DNA of 5,936 nucleotides from Gammaproteobacteria bacterium (GCA_003485715.1 DNIF01000125.1:1-5936); one strand, 5' to 3'; shown: positions 1 to 5,787, counted from the first letter of the stretch. Notes: generated by a model from the letters alone, not told the origin. Numbers and translations: made by a program.

Positions 1-1643
1 CTGCCCTCGACCCCGAGACCGGCGCTGGCCAGCCGATGTTCCGGCTGCTCGCCCGGGAGCGAATCCTGCACGCGCAGCCAGGCCGCGTCTGTGAAGGCGT
101 AGACATTGAGTTTGGGGATGTATGTCCAGCCGACCGGCAGCAGCTCGGGTGAGCGCAGTTCAAAGGACATATTCACGCCGTCGTCGCCCAGACGGGCCGA
201 CTCCGGATAGCCGCGCACACTCAGGACACCCCCGGCGGCGAACTGTTCATTGGCGATGAGCGGGGCCATGGCGAGCTGCCCGGCCAATCGCGCCCGGCCC
301 GAGATGCCGCGCCAGAAGCGCTGCTCGTGGGCAAAATTGCCGCGGAAGAAGAGATAGTTGGGCTCGCCCCGGAAGCGGCGCTCGGCGAACTCCTCCTGCG
401 TATTGCCGAGGCCGCGAACACCCCAGGCCATCTCGATGCCGTAGTCGGTCTCCGCCTGCTCGCGGTTCAGCCCGCCGGCATAGGCGGCCGAGAAGCGGTG
501 GTAGTCGATGGGCACGTTCAACTGGTCCACACCCAGGCGATTGATCACCTCGCCGAAATCCTTGTAATCGAGGCCGAAGGTGGCGCTGTGGAAGTAGCCC
601 GCCGGGGTGATGGCAGTGAGCGGCACGATGTAGCGGCCACCGAGGATGGTGCCGGTGCCGAGCACGCCGAGGGTGCCCACGGCGGCGATGTCGGTGTTGG
701 AGCGCACCGCGTACAGGGCCACCACCTGCTTGCTGTCCGGCACCTTGAACACATAGGTGCCGGAGAAGACCTCCACCTCCGAGCGATCCTCGGGCGCCAC
801 CTGATAGGCCACGCCGAGCGAGTGCTCGCGCTGCCAGAGGTTGTCGTAGCGCACGCTGGCATTGAGGCGCGTGCGGGTGGTGTCCGGGGCGAAGCGATCG
901 TTGAACTCCACCTCGCCGTGCAGGGGCGAGCGGTCCTCCACCTTGAGGTCCACCTCCACCGTGCCCGGGGTGCGCCCGGCGCGCAGCACCGGCGTGATGG
1001 AGCGATCCGGCGACAGGGCATTGAGATCCGCAAGCTGGCGCTGCGCCTCATCCAGGTTCGGCACCTGGCCCTGGGCCAGCGCCGGCACCTTCTCCAGGAT
1101 GCGGCCGAGCGAGAAATAGCGCGAGCCCACCACCTTGAGGCGCGACACCATGCCCTCCACCACCTCGAGGGTGACCACGCCCTCTGCCACCTCCTGTAGC
1201 GGAATGGTGACCAGCGCCGTGCCATAGCCGGCGGCGCGGTAGGCATCCTCCAGCGCCGCACGCGCACCCTCCACGTCCTCGAACACGCGCCCAGGCCCAA
1301 GGAAGGGATAGACCAGCCGCTCCACCGTCTGGCGCGGCAGGCGGGTCGTGCCACTGATGCGGTACTCCCAGATGTCGAAGCGCTCGACCGCGGGGGGCGC
1401 GTCGGGTTCGGCGTCAACTTCGGCGGCGGCGTCAACGGTATCGGGGGGCGCGGCGGCGGCCTCGACTGGGGGCGAGGCGGCGGCGGGGGCCTCGTCCGTG
1501 GCTACCGCGGGTGCCGCGGAGTCAGGGGGCGCTGAAAGCGGGGCGATCTCGGCCCGGGCAGGGCCCAACGCCAGCAGCAGCCCCAACAAGGCCAGAGCGG
1601 CCAGGGGGAGGCAGGGTCGCTTGGGCGGCGGGTGTCGGGGCAT
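1..1643 (-). CDS. TpsB-type (ShlB/FhaC/HecB family) outer-membrane two-partner secretion transporter, C-terminus cut by window edge
   Basis: Reading the minus strand from ATG at 1643 gives 547 open codons with no stop before the edge; TpsB proteins usually run about 550-600 aa, so little is missing. Residues 1-31 form a signal peptide (basic start, Leu/Ala-rich core, ending GPARA). Residues 32-85 are an Ala/Pro/Asp-rich linker. Residues 88-164 fit a POTRA_2 domain (FDIWEYRISG start, EDAYRAAGYGTALV, closing LEVVEG). A second POTRA follows to about 240 (LKVVGSRYF, AGRTPGTVEVDLKVED). The rest looks like a beta-barrel of alternating strands, with the Omp85/TpsB signature VRGY at 476-479 (GGVLSVRGYPES) and SFELRSPELLP after it. 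Family knowledge: these proteins move a TpsA exoprotein (haemagglutinin, haemolysin, adhesin) across the outer membrane after Sec export. The start is set by the signal peptide; no good Shine-Dalgarno is visible. A terminator upstream (1740-1770) suggests its own promoter or read-through. The substrate is not in the window. Confidence 0.9.
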   Translation of the reverse strand, partial: MPRHPPPKRPCLPLAALALLGLLLALGPARAEIAPLSAPPDSAAPAVATDEAPAAASPPVEAAAAPPDTVDAAAEVDAEPDAPPAVERFDIWEYRISGTTRLPRQTVERLVYPFLGPGRVFEDVEGARAALEDAYRAAGYGTALVTIPLQEVAEGVVTLEVVEGMVSRLKVVGSRYFSLGRILEKVPALAQGQVPNLDEAQRQLADLNALSPDRSITPVLRAGRTPGTVEVDLKVEDRSPLHGEVEFNDRFAPDTTRTRLNASVRYDNLWQREHSLGVAYQVAPEDRSEVEVFSGTYVFKVPDSKQVVALYAVRSNTDIAAVGTLGVLGTGTILGGRYIVPLTAITPAGYFHSATFGLDYKDFGEVINRLGVDQLNVPIDYHRFSAAYAGGLNREQAETDYGIEMAWGVRGLGNTQEEFAERRFRGEPNYLFFRGNFAHEQRFWRGISGRARLAGQLAMAPLIANEQFAAGGVLSVRGYPESARLGDDGVNMSFELRSPELLPVGWTYIPKLNVYAFTDAAWLRVQDSLPGEQPEHRLASAGLGVEG

Positions 1644-1678
1644 CTGCGGGTATTGCCAGGATTCTGGGCCTTGCGGCC

Positions 1679-1703
1679 GGGGCGACACGGGGCGACACGG
1701 GGC
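1679..1703. repeat. Tandem 10-bp repeat in the tpsB leader
   Basis: The decamer ggggcgacac occurs twice back to back (1679-1698), followed by a partial third copy (ggggc). It lies between the terminator at 1740-1770 and the TpsB start codon. It may be simple slippage or a regulator site; nothing else in the sequence decides this. Confidence 0.6.
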
Positions 1704-1739
1704 CGGGCAGTGTGCCCGCGCCGCGTGGCGGTTGCTACC

Positions 1740-1770
1740 AAAAAAGACGGCCCGGGGTCCCCGGGCCGTC
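1740..1770 (-). terminator. Rho-independent terminator of the PstS-like gene
   Basis: A perfect 11-bp inverted repeat (arms 1760-1770 and 1746-1756, 3-nt loop) is followed on the minus strand by six T (1745-1740). It lies about 70 nt after the stop codon of the PstS-like gene and about 100 nt before the TpsB start. This is the textbook form, so most transcripts from upstream should end here. Confidence 0.9.
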
Positions 1771-1842
1771 CAACAACACAACTGGCTTGCAGAACCCGGC
1801 CCGGCACGCCCGAAGGCGCAGCGGGTCTGGCCTGGGCCTTGC

Positions 1843-3204
1843 TTACTGCGCGAGCTGCGTGGAGTCGCAGTTGTTCAGCGAACCAGCACCGAAGGTGTCC
1901 TTGCTGGCGGCGAAGACCGGGTTGCCGCGGGCGACAGTGAGGCTCACCGGGCGCGCATCCGGCAGGCCACCGGCCAGCAGGGCCGGGAAGCCACCGACGA
2001 AGCCACCCTGCCAAGAGACGCGGTTGAAGGCGGCGTTGGAGGCCTGGATGGTGGGGCTGGCCGAGAGGCGGGCGGTGAGGGCGTCGAACAGGGCGGCGCG
2101 ATCACCCGTCACCGAGCCGTCCAGCGTGGCGGCGTTCATGGAGAAGAAGCGGTAGTTGCCGTTGATGACGTGTTCGATGGAGGGCGCGAAGCCGTCGATC
2201 TTCAGGTACTTCACGTTGACGTTCGGGGCGGACTCGGTGGAGACGAAGCCGATGCCGGCACGCCCGGCCAGGTTAGCATCACGCAGGGCGTTCAGCAGGT
2301 CGCTGGTACCGCTGCCGAGCGAGACCGTGCCGCCAAAGCCGTTGAGGCCCGCAGTGTCCTGCATGAGGCTCACACCCGAAGCACAACCCTGGTTCAGCAG
2401 GGCGACCTCGGCGATCTTCTGGCTGCCGGAGGTGTTCACGCGGCGGGCGAGGTCGATGGCGCCACCCGCGGCGACCACCGCCGGCGCGCCGGCGAGCTGG
2501 TTGGCCAGGCCGAGGTTGCCCGTCAGCACGGAGGCCAGCTCGGCCGTGGAGATGCTCGGCATCTGGGCGACGTCGTCGCTGCCGACCGTCAGGCCCTGCA
2601 CGGCCTGCATGGCGTTGCGCAGGGTGGTGGTGGCAACCACGCCGAAGGCCAGCGCGGAGGTGCCGATCACACGGTCACCGGTACCCGGGGTGACTGCGGC
2701 GGCACCGAACTCGTTGGCGAAGAGGCGGGGCTCGACGTCCGACAGGCCGGCACCCGGCACGCGGGCGGCGGTGGTGATGGTGCAGCCGCTGCGGGTGTTG
2801 AAGGTCTTGGTGCCGCTGGACACGGTGCGGGTGGTGGCGGTGGTGGTGGTGCAGGTGCCCCAGGCGGCGTCGGTGGCGAAGGGCACGCCGGTCTGCTGGA
2901 ACACGGGGGCGATGCCGTTACCGGATCCGCCCACGCCAGACTTGCGCATGATCACGGTCTGGCCATTCAGCGGCGCACCGGCGGCGTTGATGGTGCAGGT
3001 GACTACCTGGTGATTGCCCTGGAACCACACGTCGAGGTCCGTCTGGTCGCAGATATCGACCATGGCCAGCACGAGGGAGGCCTCCTGCGCCGTGGCCCCG
3101 GAGACGTCGAGGCGGAGGTTGAAGGCGTGGGTGAGCGGCAGGGCGCTGGCGGGCACGGCGGCGACGGCCAGGGCAGCGGCGAGGGAGGTGCGGAGGAAGT
3201 TCAT
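1843..3204 (-). CDS. Secreted PstS-like (type 2 periplasmic-binding fold) protein
   Basis: A 453-aa protein with a Sec signal peptide (residues 1-21, MNFLRTSLAAALA... cut after PASA; no lipobox Cys). Pieces recall phosphate-type solute-binding proteins: SGATA at 35-39, a Gly/Ser loop GGSGNGIAP at 92-100, GLSDVEP at 153-159, a TSGSQ turn at 258-262, IGFVSTE at about 329-335 and KYLKIDG with a following NGNYRFF. Classical PstS binds phosphate for an ABC importer; the ligand here cannot be read from the sequence. Six Cys (52, 70, 118, 141, 274, 446) suggest disulfides and an extracytoplasmic location. A Thr-rich run covers 119-127. The start is fixed by AGGAG at 3216-3212, 7 nt before ATG, and by the signal peptide. 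No pst permease or ATPase gene is adjacent; the neighbours are a CTERM-sorted protein and a TpsB, so a role outside ordinary import (scavenging, matrix, adhesion) is possible. The family call is by motif resemblance only. Confidence 0.75.
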   Translation of the reverse strand: MNFLRTSLAAALAVAAVPASALPLTHAFNLRLDVSGATAQEASLVLAMVDICDQTDLDVWFQGNHQVVTCTINAAGAPLNGQTVIMRKSGVGGSGNGIAPVFQQTGVPFATDAAWGTCTTTTATTRTVSSGTKTFNTRSGCTITTAARVPGAGLSDVEPRLFANEFGAAAVTPGTGDRVIGTSALAFGVVATTTLRNAMQAVQGLTVGSDDVAQMPSISTAELASVLTGNLGLANQLAGAPAVVAAGGAIDLARRVNTSGSQKIAEVALLNQGCASGVSLMQDTAGLNGFGGTVSLGSGTSDLLNALRDANLAGRAGIGFVSTESAPNVNVKYLKIDGFAPSIEHVINGNYRFFSMNAATLDGSVTGDRAALFDALTARLSASPTIQASNAAFNRVSWQGGFVGGFPALLAGGLPDARPVSLTVARGNPVFAASKDTFGAGSLNNCDSTQLAQ

Positions 3205-3290
3205 GCGAATACTCCTGAATGACGGGATGGATGGGTGATCGACGAAACGGCAGGGCGATGCCCTGGAGACTTGAAGCGAACTTCGGGGGG

Positions 3291-3310
3291 GCGGCCGGCG
3301 TACCGGCCGC
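3291..3310. repeat. Perfect inverted repeat between the two secreted-protein genes
   Basis: Eight-base arms (gcggccgg at 3291-3298, ccggccgc at 3303-3310) with a 4-nt loop. It would form a very stable RNA hairpin in the leader before the PstS-like gene. No T-run follows on the minus strand, so it is not a standard terminator; it may stabilise or process the mRNA. Confidence 0.55.
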
Positions 3311-3330
3311 CGCCTCTTCTTCTTCGGTCA

Positions 3331-3354
3331 GCCCGCCCGGAGGTCCGGGCGGGC
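3331..3354 (-). terminator. Strong GC hairpin after the CTERM gene; possible weak terminator or attenuator
   Basis: A perfect 10-bp inverted repeat (3331-3340 with 3345-3354, 4-nt loop) lies about 40 nt after the stop of the VPxPA-CTERM gene. On the minus strand it is followed by TGACCGAAG, not a T-run, so intrinsic termination would be weak. It could set the ratio of the two secreted proteins in one transcript, or protect the upstream message from 3' decay. Confidence 0.45.
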
Positions 3355-3393
3355 TTGCGACAAGGGTGGCTGACGACCCGAGGGCAGATTGCC

Positions 3394-4173
3394 TCAGGCG
3401 GCGCGGCGACGGGCCACACCGGCCATGCCAACCAGCGCGGAGCCGAGCAGCCACACAGCAGCCGGCACCGGCACGTAGTGCAGCGTGCCGTCACCATCCA
3501 GGCGCATGAAGGCGTTGTAAAACACCGGGCGCGGCTGCGCTGCGGGAGTTACGGTGATGCTGCCGAGGTAGTTAACGAAGGCCATGTTCTCGCCGATGCT
3601 GCCAGCGTAGACACCGAAGAGGGTTTGGGCCCCGAGCAGGCGCTCGTCATTCACCGAGTGCTCGATGCCGTTCCTGTCCGGGCCGCTGCGGAAGCTGGTG
3701 GCGTTGACATCCAGCAGGCGACCCTGGTTGATGATGCCGAAAGCGGCCCCGAGCGTATTACCGATCAGCGTGTTGGTCGCCCCGCCCACGGCCGGCAGCG
3801 GGCTGGTGAGTGCGCGCGTGAGAGCGATGTTGGCGGGGGCGACGGTCTCGCCGCCGAACACCGCCCACTGCAGGTTGGCGAGGTTGGAGGCAACGGACCA
3901 CACCGGGCCCGTGCCCTGGCCGAGGAAGGTCTCACCGAACATCGCCGAGGTGGCAAAGGAGCGCAGCGGCTGCACGGTGGGCAGGAAGTCGTTGTAGCGG
4001 ATGCCGAGGTCGCGCACATAGGAGACGTCGCGCACGTCGTCCCACACGGCCAGAATCATGGAGCTATTGCCCGTCGTGTGATTAAAGAAGGTGGTCTGGG
4101 CAGCGGCCGGGGCGGTGCCGGCGGCGAAGGCCACGGCAACGGCCAGGGCCTTGAGGGTGAGGCTGGAATTCAT
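3394..4173 (-). CDS. Secreted protein with VPxPA/PEP-CTERM-type sorting tail
   Basis: A 259-aa protein with a Sec signal peptide at 1-25 (hydrophobic Leu/Ala/Val core, APAAA before Q26). The last 26 residues have the three-part sorting tail of the VPLPA-CTERM class (TIGR03370-like, related to PEP-CTERM): motif VPVPAA at 234-239, a hydrophobic helix WLLGSALVGMAGVA, then the basic cluster RRR. In that family the tail holds the protein in the membrane until an exosortase-type enzyme cuts it for release to the surface or matrix. The middle (about 26-233) is not recognised; it begins with TTGNSSMILAVWDDVRD and SYVRDLGIRYNDFLP and has no Cys, as is common for CTERM proteins. The start is set by AGGAG (4186-4182), 8 nt before ATG. 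The same TCAGGAGT string precedes the PstS-like gene downstream, which may share its transcript. No exosortase is in the window. Confidence 0.82.
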   Translation of the reverse strand: MNSSLTLKALAVAVAFAAGTAPAAAQTTFFNHTTGNSSMILAVWDDVRDVSYVRDLGIRYNDFLPTVQPLRSFATSAMFGETFLGQGTGPVWSVASNLANLQWAVFGGETVAPANIALTRALTSPLPAVGGATNTLIGNTLGAAFGIINQGRLLDVNATSFRSGPDRNGIEHSVNDERLLGAQTLFGVYAGSIGENMAFVNYLGSITVTPAAQPRPVFYNAFMRLDGDGTLHYVPVPAAVWLLGSALVGMAGVARRRAA

Positions 4174-4324
4174 GAGGGTGACTCCTGAGGTATGAAAGTT
4201 TGGGTAGAGCGCCGACCGCGAGGCCGACCACCCGGGCGCAAGCCCTGGTCAGAGATTGCCCGGTTGCGGCAGACCCGCCCCGGAAGATGAGATGTCGTTG
4301 ACTGCCCGACGAAAGACTCAAGAC

Positions 4325-4343
4325 CGTAATCAAGGACATTACG
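4325..4343. promoter_or_regulatory. Perfect dyad upstream of the CTERM gene, possible operator
   Basis: cgtaat (4325-4330) and attacg (4338-4343) are perfect inverted arms around a 7-nt centre, about 150 bp upstream of the CTERM start codon. The form fits a dimeric regulator site, but no known consensus is recognised. Confidence 0.35.
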
Positions 4344-4380
4344 ACCCGGGTCGAGGCACCCGCCAGACCGCGCGGGCCGC

Positions 4381-4421
4381 CCACCGGGCCGGGTGGCACC
4401 CGTGCCGGGGGTGTAAACACC
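4381..4421. promoter_or_regulatory. Cluster of three short dyads in the presumed leader
   Basis: Three inverted repeats lie side by side: CCACC/GGTGG (4381-4385, 4392-4396), GGCAC/GTGCC (4395-4399, 4402-4406) and GGTGT/ACACC (4410-4414, 4417-4421). The last two have only 2-nt centres, which suits protein-bound DNA dyads better than RNA hairpins. In such GC-rich DNA, chance is a real alternative for the first two. Confidence 0.3.
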
Positions 4422-4532
4422 AGATCCCATAGCCAAACTATCGGTTGCCCCCTTCCGGGAGGCCCCAGCCCCTGCACGCTGCGGGCGTGCCGGCACCGGT
4501 GAGCCGATGTATCTCCTCTGGACACGGCGCGG

Positions 4533-4561
4533 AAGATACCTCCGGATTGCGACCGTGTCGT
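4533..4561 (-). promoter_or_regulatory. Possible sigma70-type promoter for the CTERM / PstS-like genes
   Basis: On the minus strand ACGACA (4561-4556; 4 of 6 to TTGACA) and TATCTT (4538-4533; 4 of 6 to TATAAT) are 17 bp apart. The -35 element overlaps the last unit of the Pho-box-like array, the usual layout where an activator replaces a weak -35. Transcription would start near 4526, giving a leader of about 350 nt before the CTERM start codon. Confidence 0.35.
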
Positions 4562-4588
4562 TACAGTTTTATGAAGATTTTGTTACAG
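4556..4588 (-). promoter_or_regulatory. Three 11-bp units resembling PhoB boxes
   Basis: Read on the minus strand from 4588: CTGTAACAAAA, TCTTCATAAAA, CTGTAACGACA. The known PhoB site is repeated 11-bp units of CTGTCA(T/C) plus four mostly A/T bases. Units 1 and 3 match the 7-base core at 6 of 7 (allowing terminal C or T); unit 2 matches 4 of 7. The exact 11/22-bp phase and the AAAA spacers fit. It is the only AT-rich island in about 1 kb and faces genes that include a PstS-like protein. It may instead be a site for another activator of this response-regulator type. Confidence 0.5.
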
Positions 4589-4891
4589 CGGCCCCCGGAT
4601 CTGTGAACCCGCGCACATTTCACCGGGCCACCGGCCCGAGCGAAGCGCGTAGCCCCGACACCGCCCCCGTCGCGACCGGTCGGCCGACGCCCCCGGCACT
4701 GCCGCCACCCGCGACCCAAGTGCCCGGATTCATGGGCTGGATTCCCCCCGCTGTTGCCCGCCCGCACCCCTGCCCCACGCGCACCGACCAGAACCCCCCG
4801 GCCCCTTGGCCCCGCACCAGCCACACCGACGTATCTGGCCTTGTGCCACTGCCTCTCCGCCAGTACCCCTGACACCGTTCGTCCAAATCGG
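4589..4891. other. Non-coding C-rich stretch, no gene seen
   Basis: The plus strand is strongly C-rich and G-poor for about 300 bp. Open frames exist on both strands but give low-complexity Pro-, Arg- or Gly-rich products without family motifs or a good ribosome site. On the minus strand, positions 4776-4757 hold four G runs (4, 4, 3, 3) with loops of 2, 3 and 1 nt, a canonical G-quadruplex motif. Confidence 0.6.
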
Positions 4892-4952
4892 GATGGATTC
4901 CCAAGCGCGGGGATGGCGGCTCACCGCCACTCCTGCGCCGCCGGGGATCCAG
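4892..4952. repeat. Head-to-head pair of degenerate REP-like elements
   Basis: An element of the form ggattccc...gcgggg-atggcgg (4892-4919) is followed by a diverged inverted partner ending cggggatccag (4927-4952). The two meet at a perfect dyad TGGCGG-ctca-CCGCCA (4914-4929), so the whole is a large imperfect palindrome like paired REP (BIME) units. It is more diverged than the copies around hicBA. Confidence 0.6.
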
Positions 4953-4985
4953 GCCAGCCGAACGCAGTAGCACGACCGGCTCAGG

Positions 4986-5088
4986 CGTCATTCCCGCGCA
5001 GGCGGGAACCCAGTGTCGTCCCGCCGCCGTTGGCCAAGAACTGGATCCCCACCGCAGTCGCCGCGGGGTAGCGCCCCAGCACAGCAAC
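4986..5088. repeat. 103-bp direct repeat, copy A (paired REP-like hairpins)
   Basis: Matches 5812-5914 with 8 mismatches and no gaps. It holds one hairpin TTCCCGC-gcag-GCGGGAA (4991-5008), then an inverted second unit starting ctggatcccc and ending gcggggtag (5041-5070). A conserved tail gcgccccagcacagcaac closes it. It lies about 80 bp upstream of hicB. The cgtcattcccgc...gcgggaa form is typical of dispersed REP-like palindromes in proteobacteria. Confidence 0.9.
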
Positions 5089-5167
5089 GACCATCCTCAG
5101 TTGGGGCCCGCACGCTCACCCCAGCCTGCAAGCCCTGTCATTCAGCAACGACTCCCGGAGGGACCAG

Positions 5168-5374
5168 ATGCTATTCAACGTGACAATCGACCGCGATGAG
5201 GACGGCGTCTGGGTCGTCGAATGTCCCGCCATACCCGGTTGCGTCAGTCAAGGCCAGACCAGAGACGAGGCACTGAAGAACATTCAGGATGCAATCCAGC
5301 AGTGCCTGCAGGTTCGCGCAGAACGCGGATTACCGTTGACAGTGGAGACTCGGCAGATTGAGGTGACGGCATAG
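5168..5374 (+). CDS. hicB: HicB-family antitoxin
   Basis: A 68-aa protein of the short HicB/UPF0150 type. It shows the family's partial RNase H-like fold: N-terminal strand MLFNVTIDRDEDGVWVVECP, the P-x-x-P-G-C loop at 20-25 (PAIPGC), SQGQT at 27-31, and the helix DEALKNIQDAIQQCLQ at 33-48. It has no extra C-terminal DNA-binding domain. Family role: it binds HicA, blocks its RNase activity and often represses its own operon. GGAGGG (5157-5162) lies 5 nt before ATG, fixing the start. Its stop TAG shares one base with the GTG start of hicA, so the two are translationally coupled, in the antitoxin-first order. GC content is visibly lower than in the left-hand genes, which fits horizontal arrival. 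Since hicA is broken, this may now be an orphan antitoxin. Confidence 0.92.
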   Translation: MLFNVTIDRDEDGVWVVECPAIPGCVSQGQTRDEALKNIQDAIQQCLQVRAERGLPLTVETRQIEVTA

Positions 5375-5598
5375 TGCCGTCAGTGCTCCCCGTTCTCAGT
5401 GGGCGCGAGATTGTCCGCATATTCGAGTCGCTTGGCTGGCGGATTGCACGGCAGAGCGGGAGCCATATCGTCATGGTCAAGGAGGGGCAAATGGCCACGC
5501 TGTCCATCCCCGATCACCGGGAGGTGGCATAAGGCACGTTACGATCCCTCATCCGCGCAGCAAGCTTGACCACGGCCGAGTTTCTCGCGGCGGTTTAA
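5374..5598 (+). pseudogene. hicA: HicA-family mRNA interferase toxin, interrupted by an in-frame stop
   Basis: GTG at 5374 overlaps the hicB stop (TAGTG) and has GAGGTG 8 nt before it. The frame reads MPSVLPVLSGREIVRIFESL, then GWRIARQSGSHIVM with the expected catalytic His31, then TLSIPDHREVA, and stops at TAA 5530-5532 (52 aa). Past the stop the same frame continues GTLRSLIRAASLTTAEFLAAV to TAA 5596-5598, exactly the usual HicA C-terminal helix. Complete HicA typically reads HREVAKGTLR, so a Lys codon (AAA) changed to TAA is the simplest history; full length would be 74 aa. HicA cleaves mRNA through a small double-stranded-RNA-binding-like fold. The truncated form keeps the His but lacks the last helix, so it is probably inactive. 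A sequencing error or stop-codon read-through cannot be excluded. GTG at 5383 is an alternative start with poorer spacing to the ribosome site. Confidence 0.88.
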
Positions 5599-5685
5599 TC
5601 CGCCCCGTCGCGTCTTTCATCGCCGGCCACCTTTGAGGTAGCTGACTTGGCGCGGTGCGCAGAGAAAGCGCGGATGAGAGGTCAT

Positions 5686-5787
5686 CGTCATTCCCGCACC
5701 GCCATGAGTTCCCGGGGACAGGCTGCGGCGTGGCAGCGGCAGCATCACCGCGCAAGCACTGGATCCCTGCCTGCGCGGGGATGACGG
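5686..5787. repeat. Third, degenerate pair of REP-like elements
   Basis: A partial left element cgtcattcccgcac (5686-5699) is followed at 5759-5787 by an inverted unit ctggatccctgcctgcgcgg continuing to gacgg. The arrangement matches copies A and B, but the first hairpin has decayed. Positions 5599-5685, between hicA and this pair, show no gene and no T-tailed terminator. Confidence 0.65.

Noticed and set aside
327..1199. 290-aa plus-strand open frame opposite TpsB
   Set aside because: It is the antisense shadow of the TpsB frame; the product is His/Ala/Glu-rich without family motifs, whereas the minus strand gives POTRA domains and VRGY.
545..1435. 296-aa minus-strand frame overlapping TpsB
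   Set aside because: An out-of-frame, Arg/Ser/Ala-rich reading of the same DNA.
1348..3222. 624-aa plus-strand open frame opposite the PstS-like gene
   Set aside because: Its length comes from GC-rich codon bias. The product is Gly/Ala-rich low complexity, while the minus strand has a signal peptide, Shine-Dalgarno and terminator.
3235..4188. 317-aa plus-strand open frame opposite the CTERM gene
   Set aside because: An antisense shadow with no domain; the minus strand carries the signal peptide and sorting tail.
4507..4872. 121-aa plus-strand frame in the intergenic region
   Set aside because: Pro-rich low-complexity product from a C-skewed stretch; it reads through the Pho-box-like island and shows no recognisable motif.
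4620..5087. Minus-strand frame with GRHWVPACAGMT-like text
   Set aside because: This peptide comes from translating the REP-like repeat; the same string appears from copy B at 5617-5913. It is a common false gene call.
5589..5604. Hairpin GGCGG-tttaat-CCGCC at the end of hicA as a terminator
   Set aside because: The stem is only 5 bp and no T-run follows; too weak to call.
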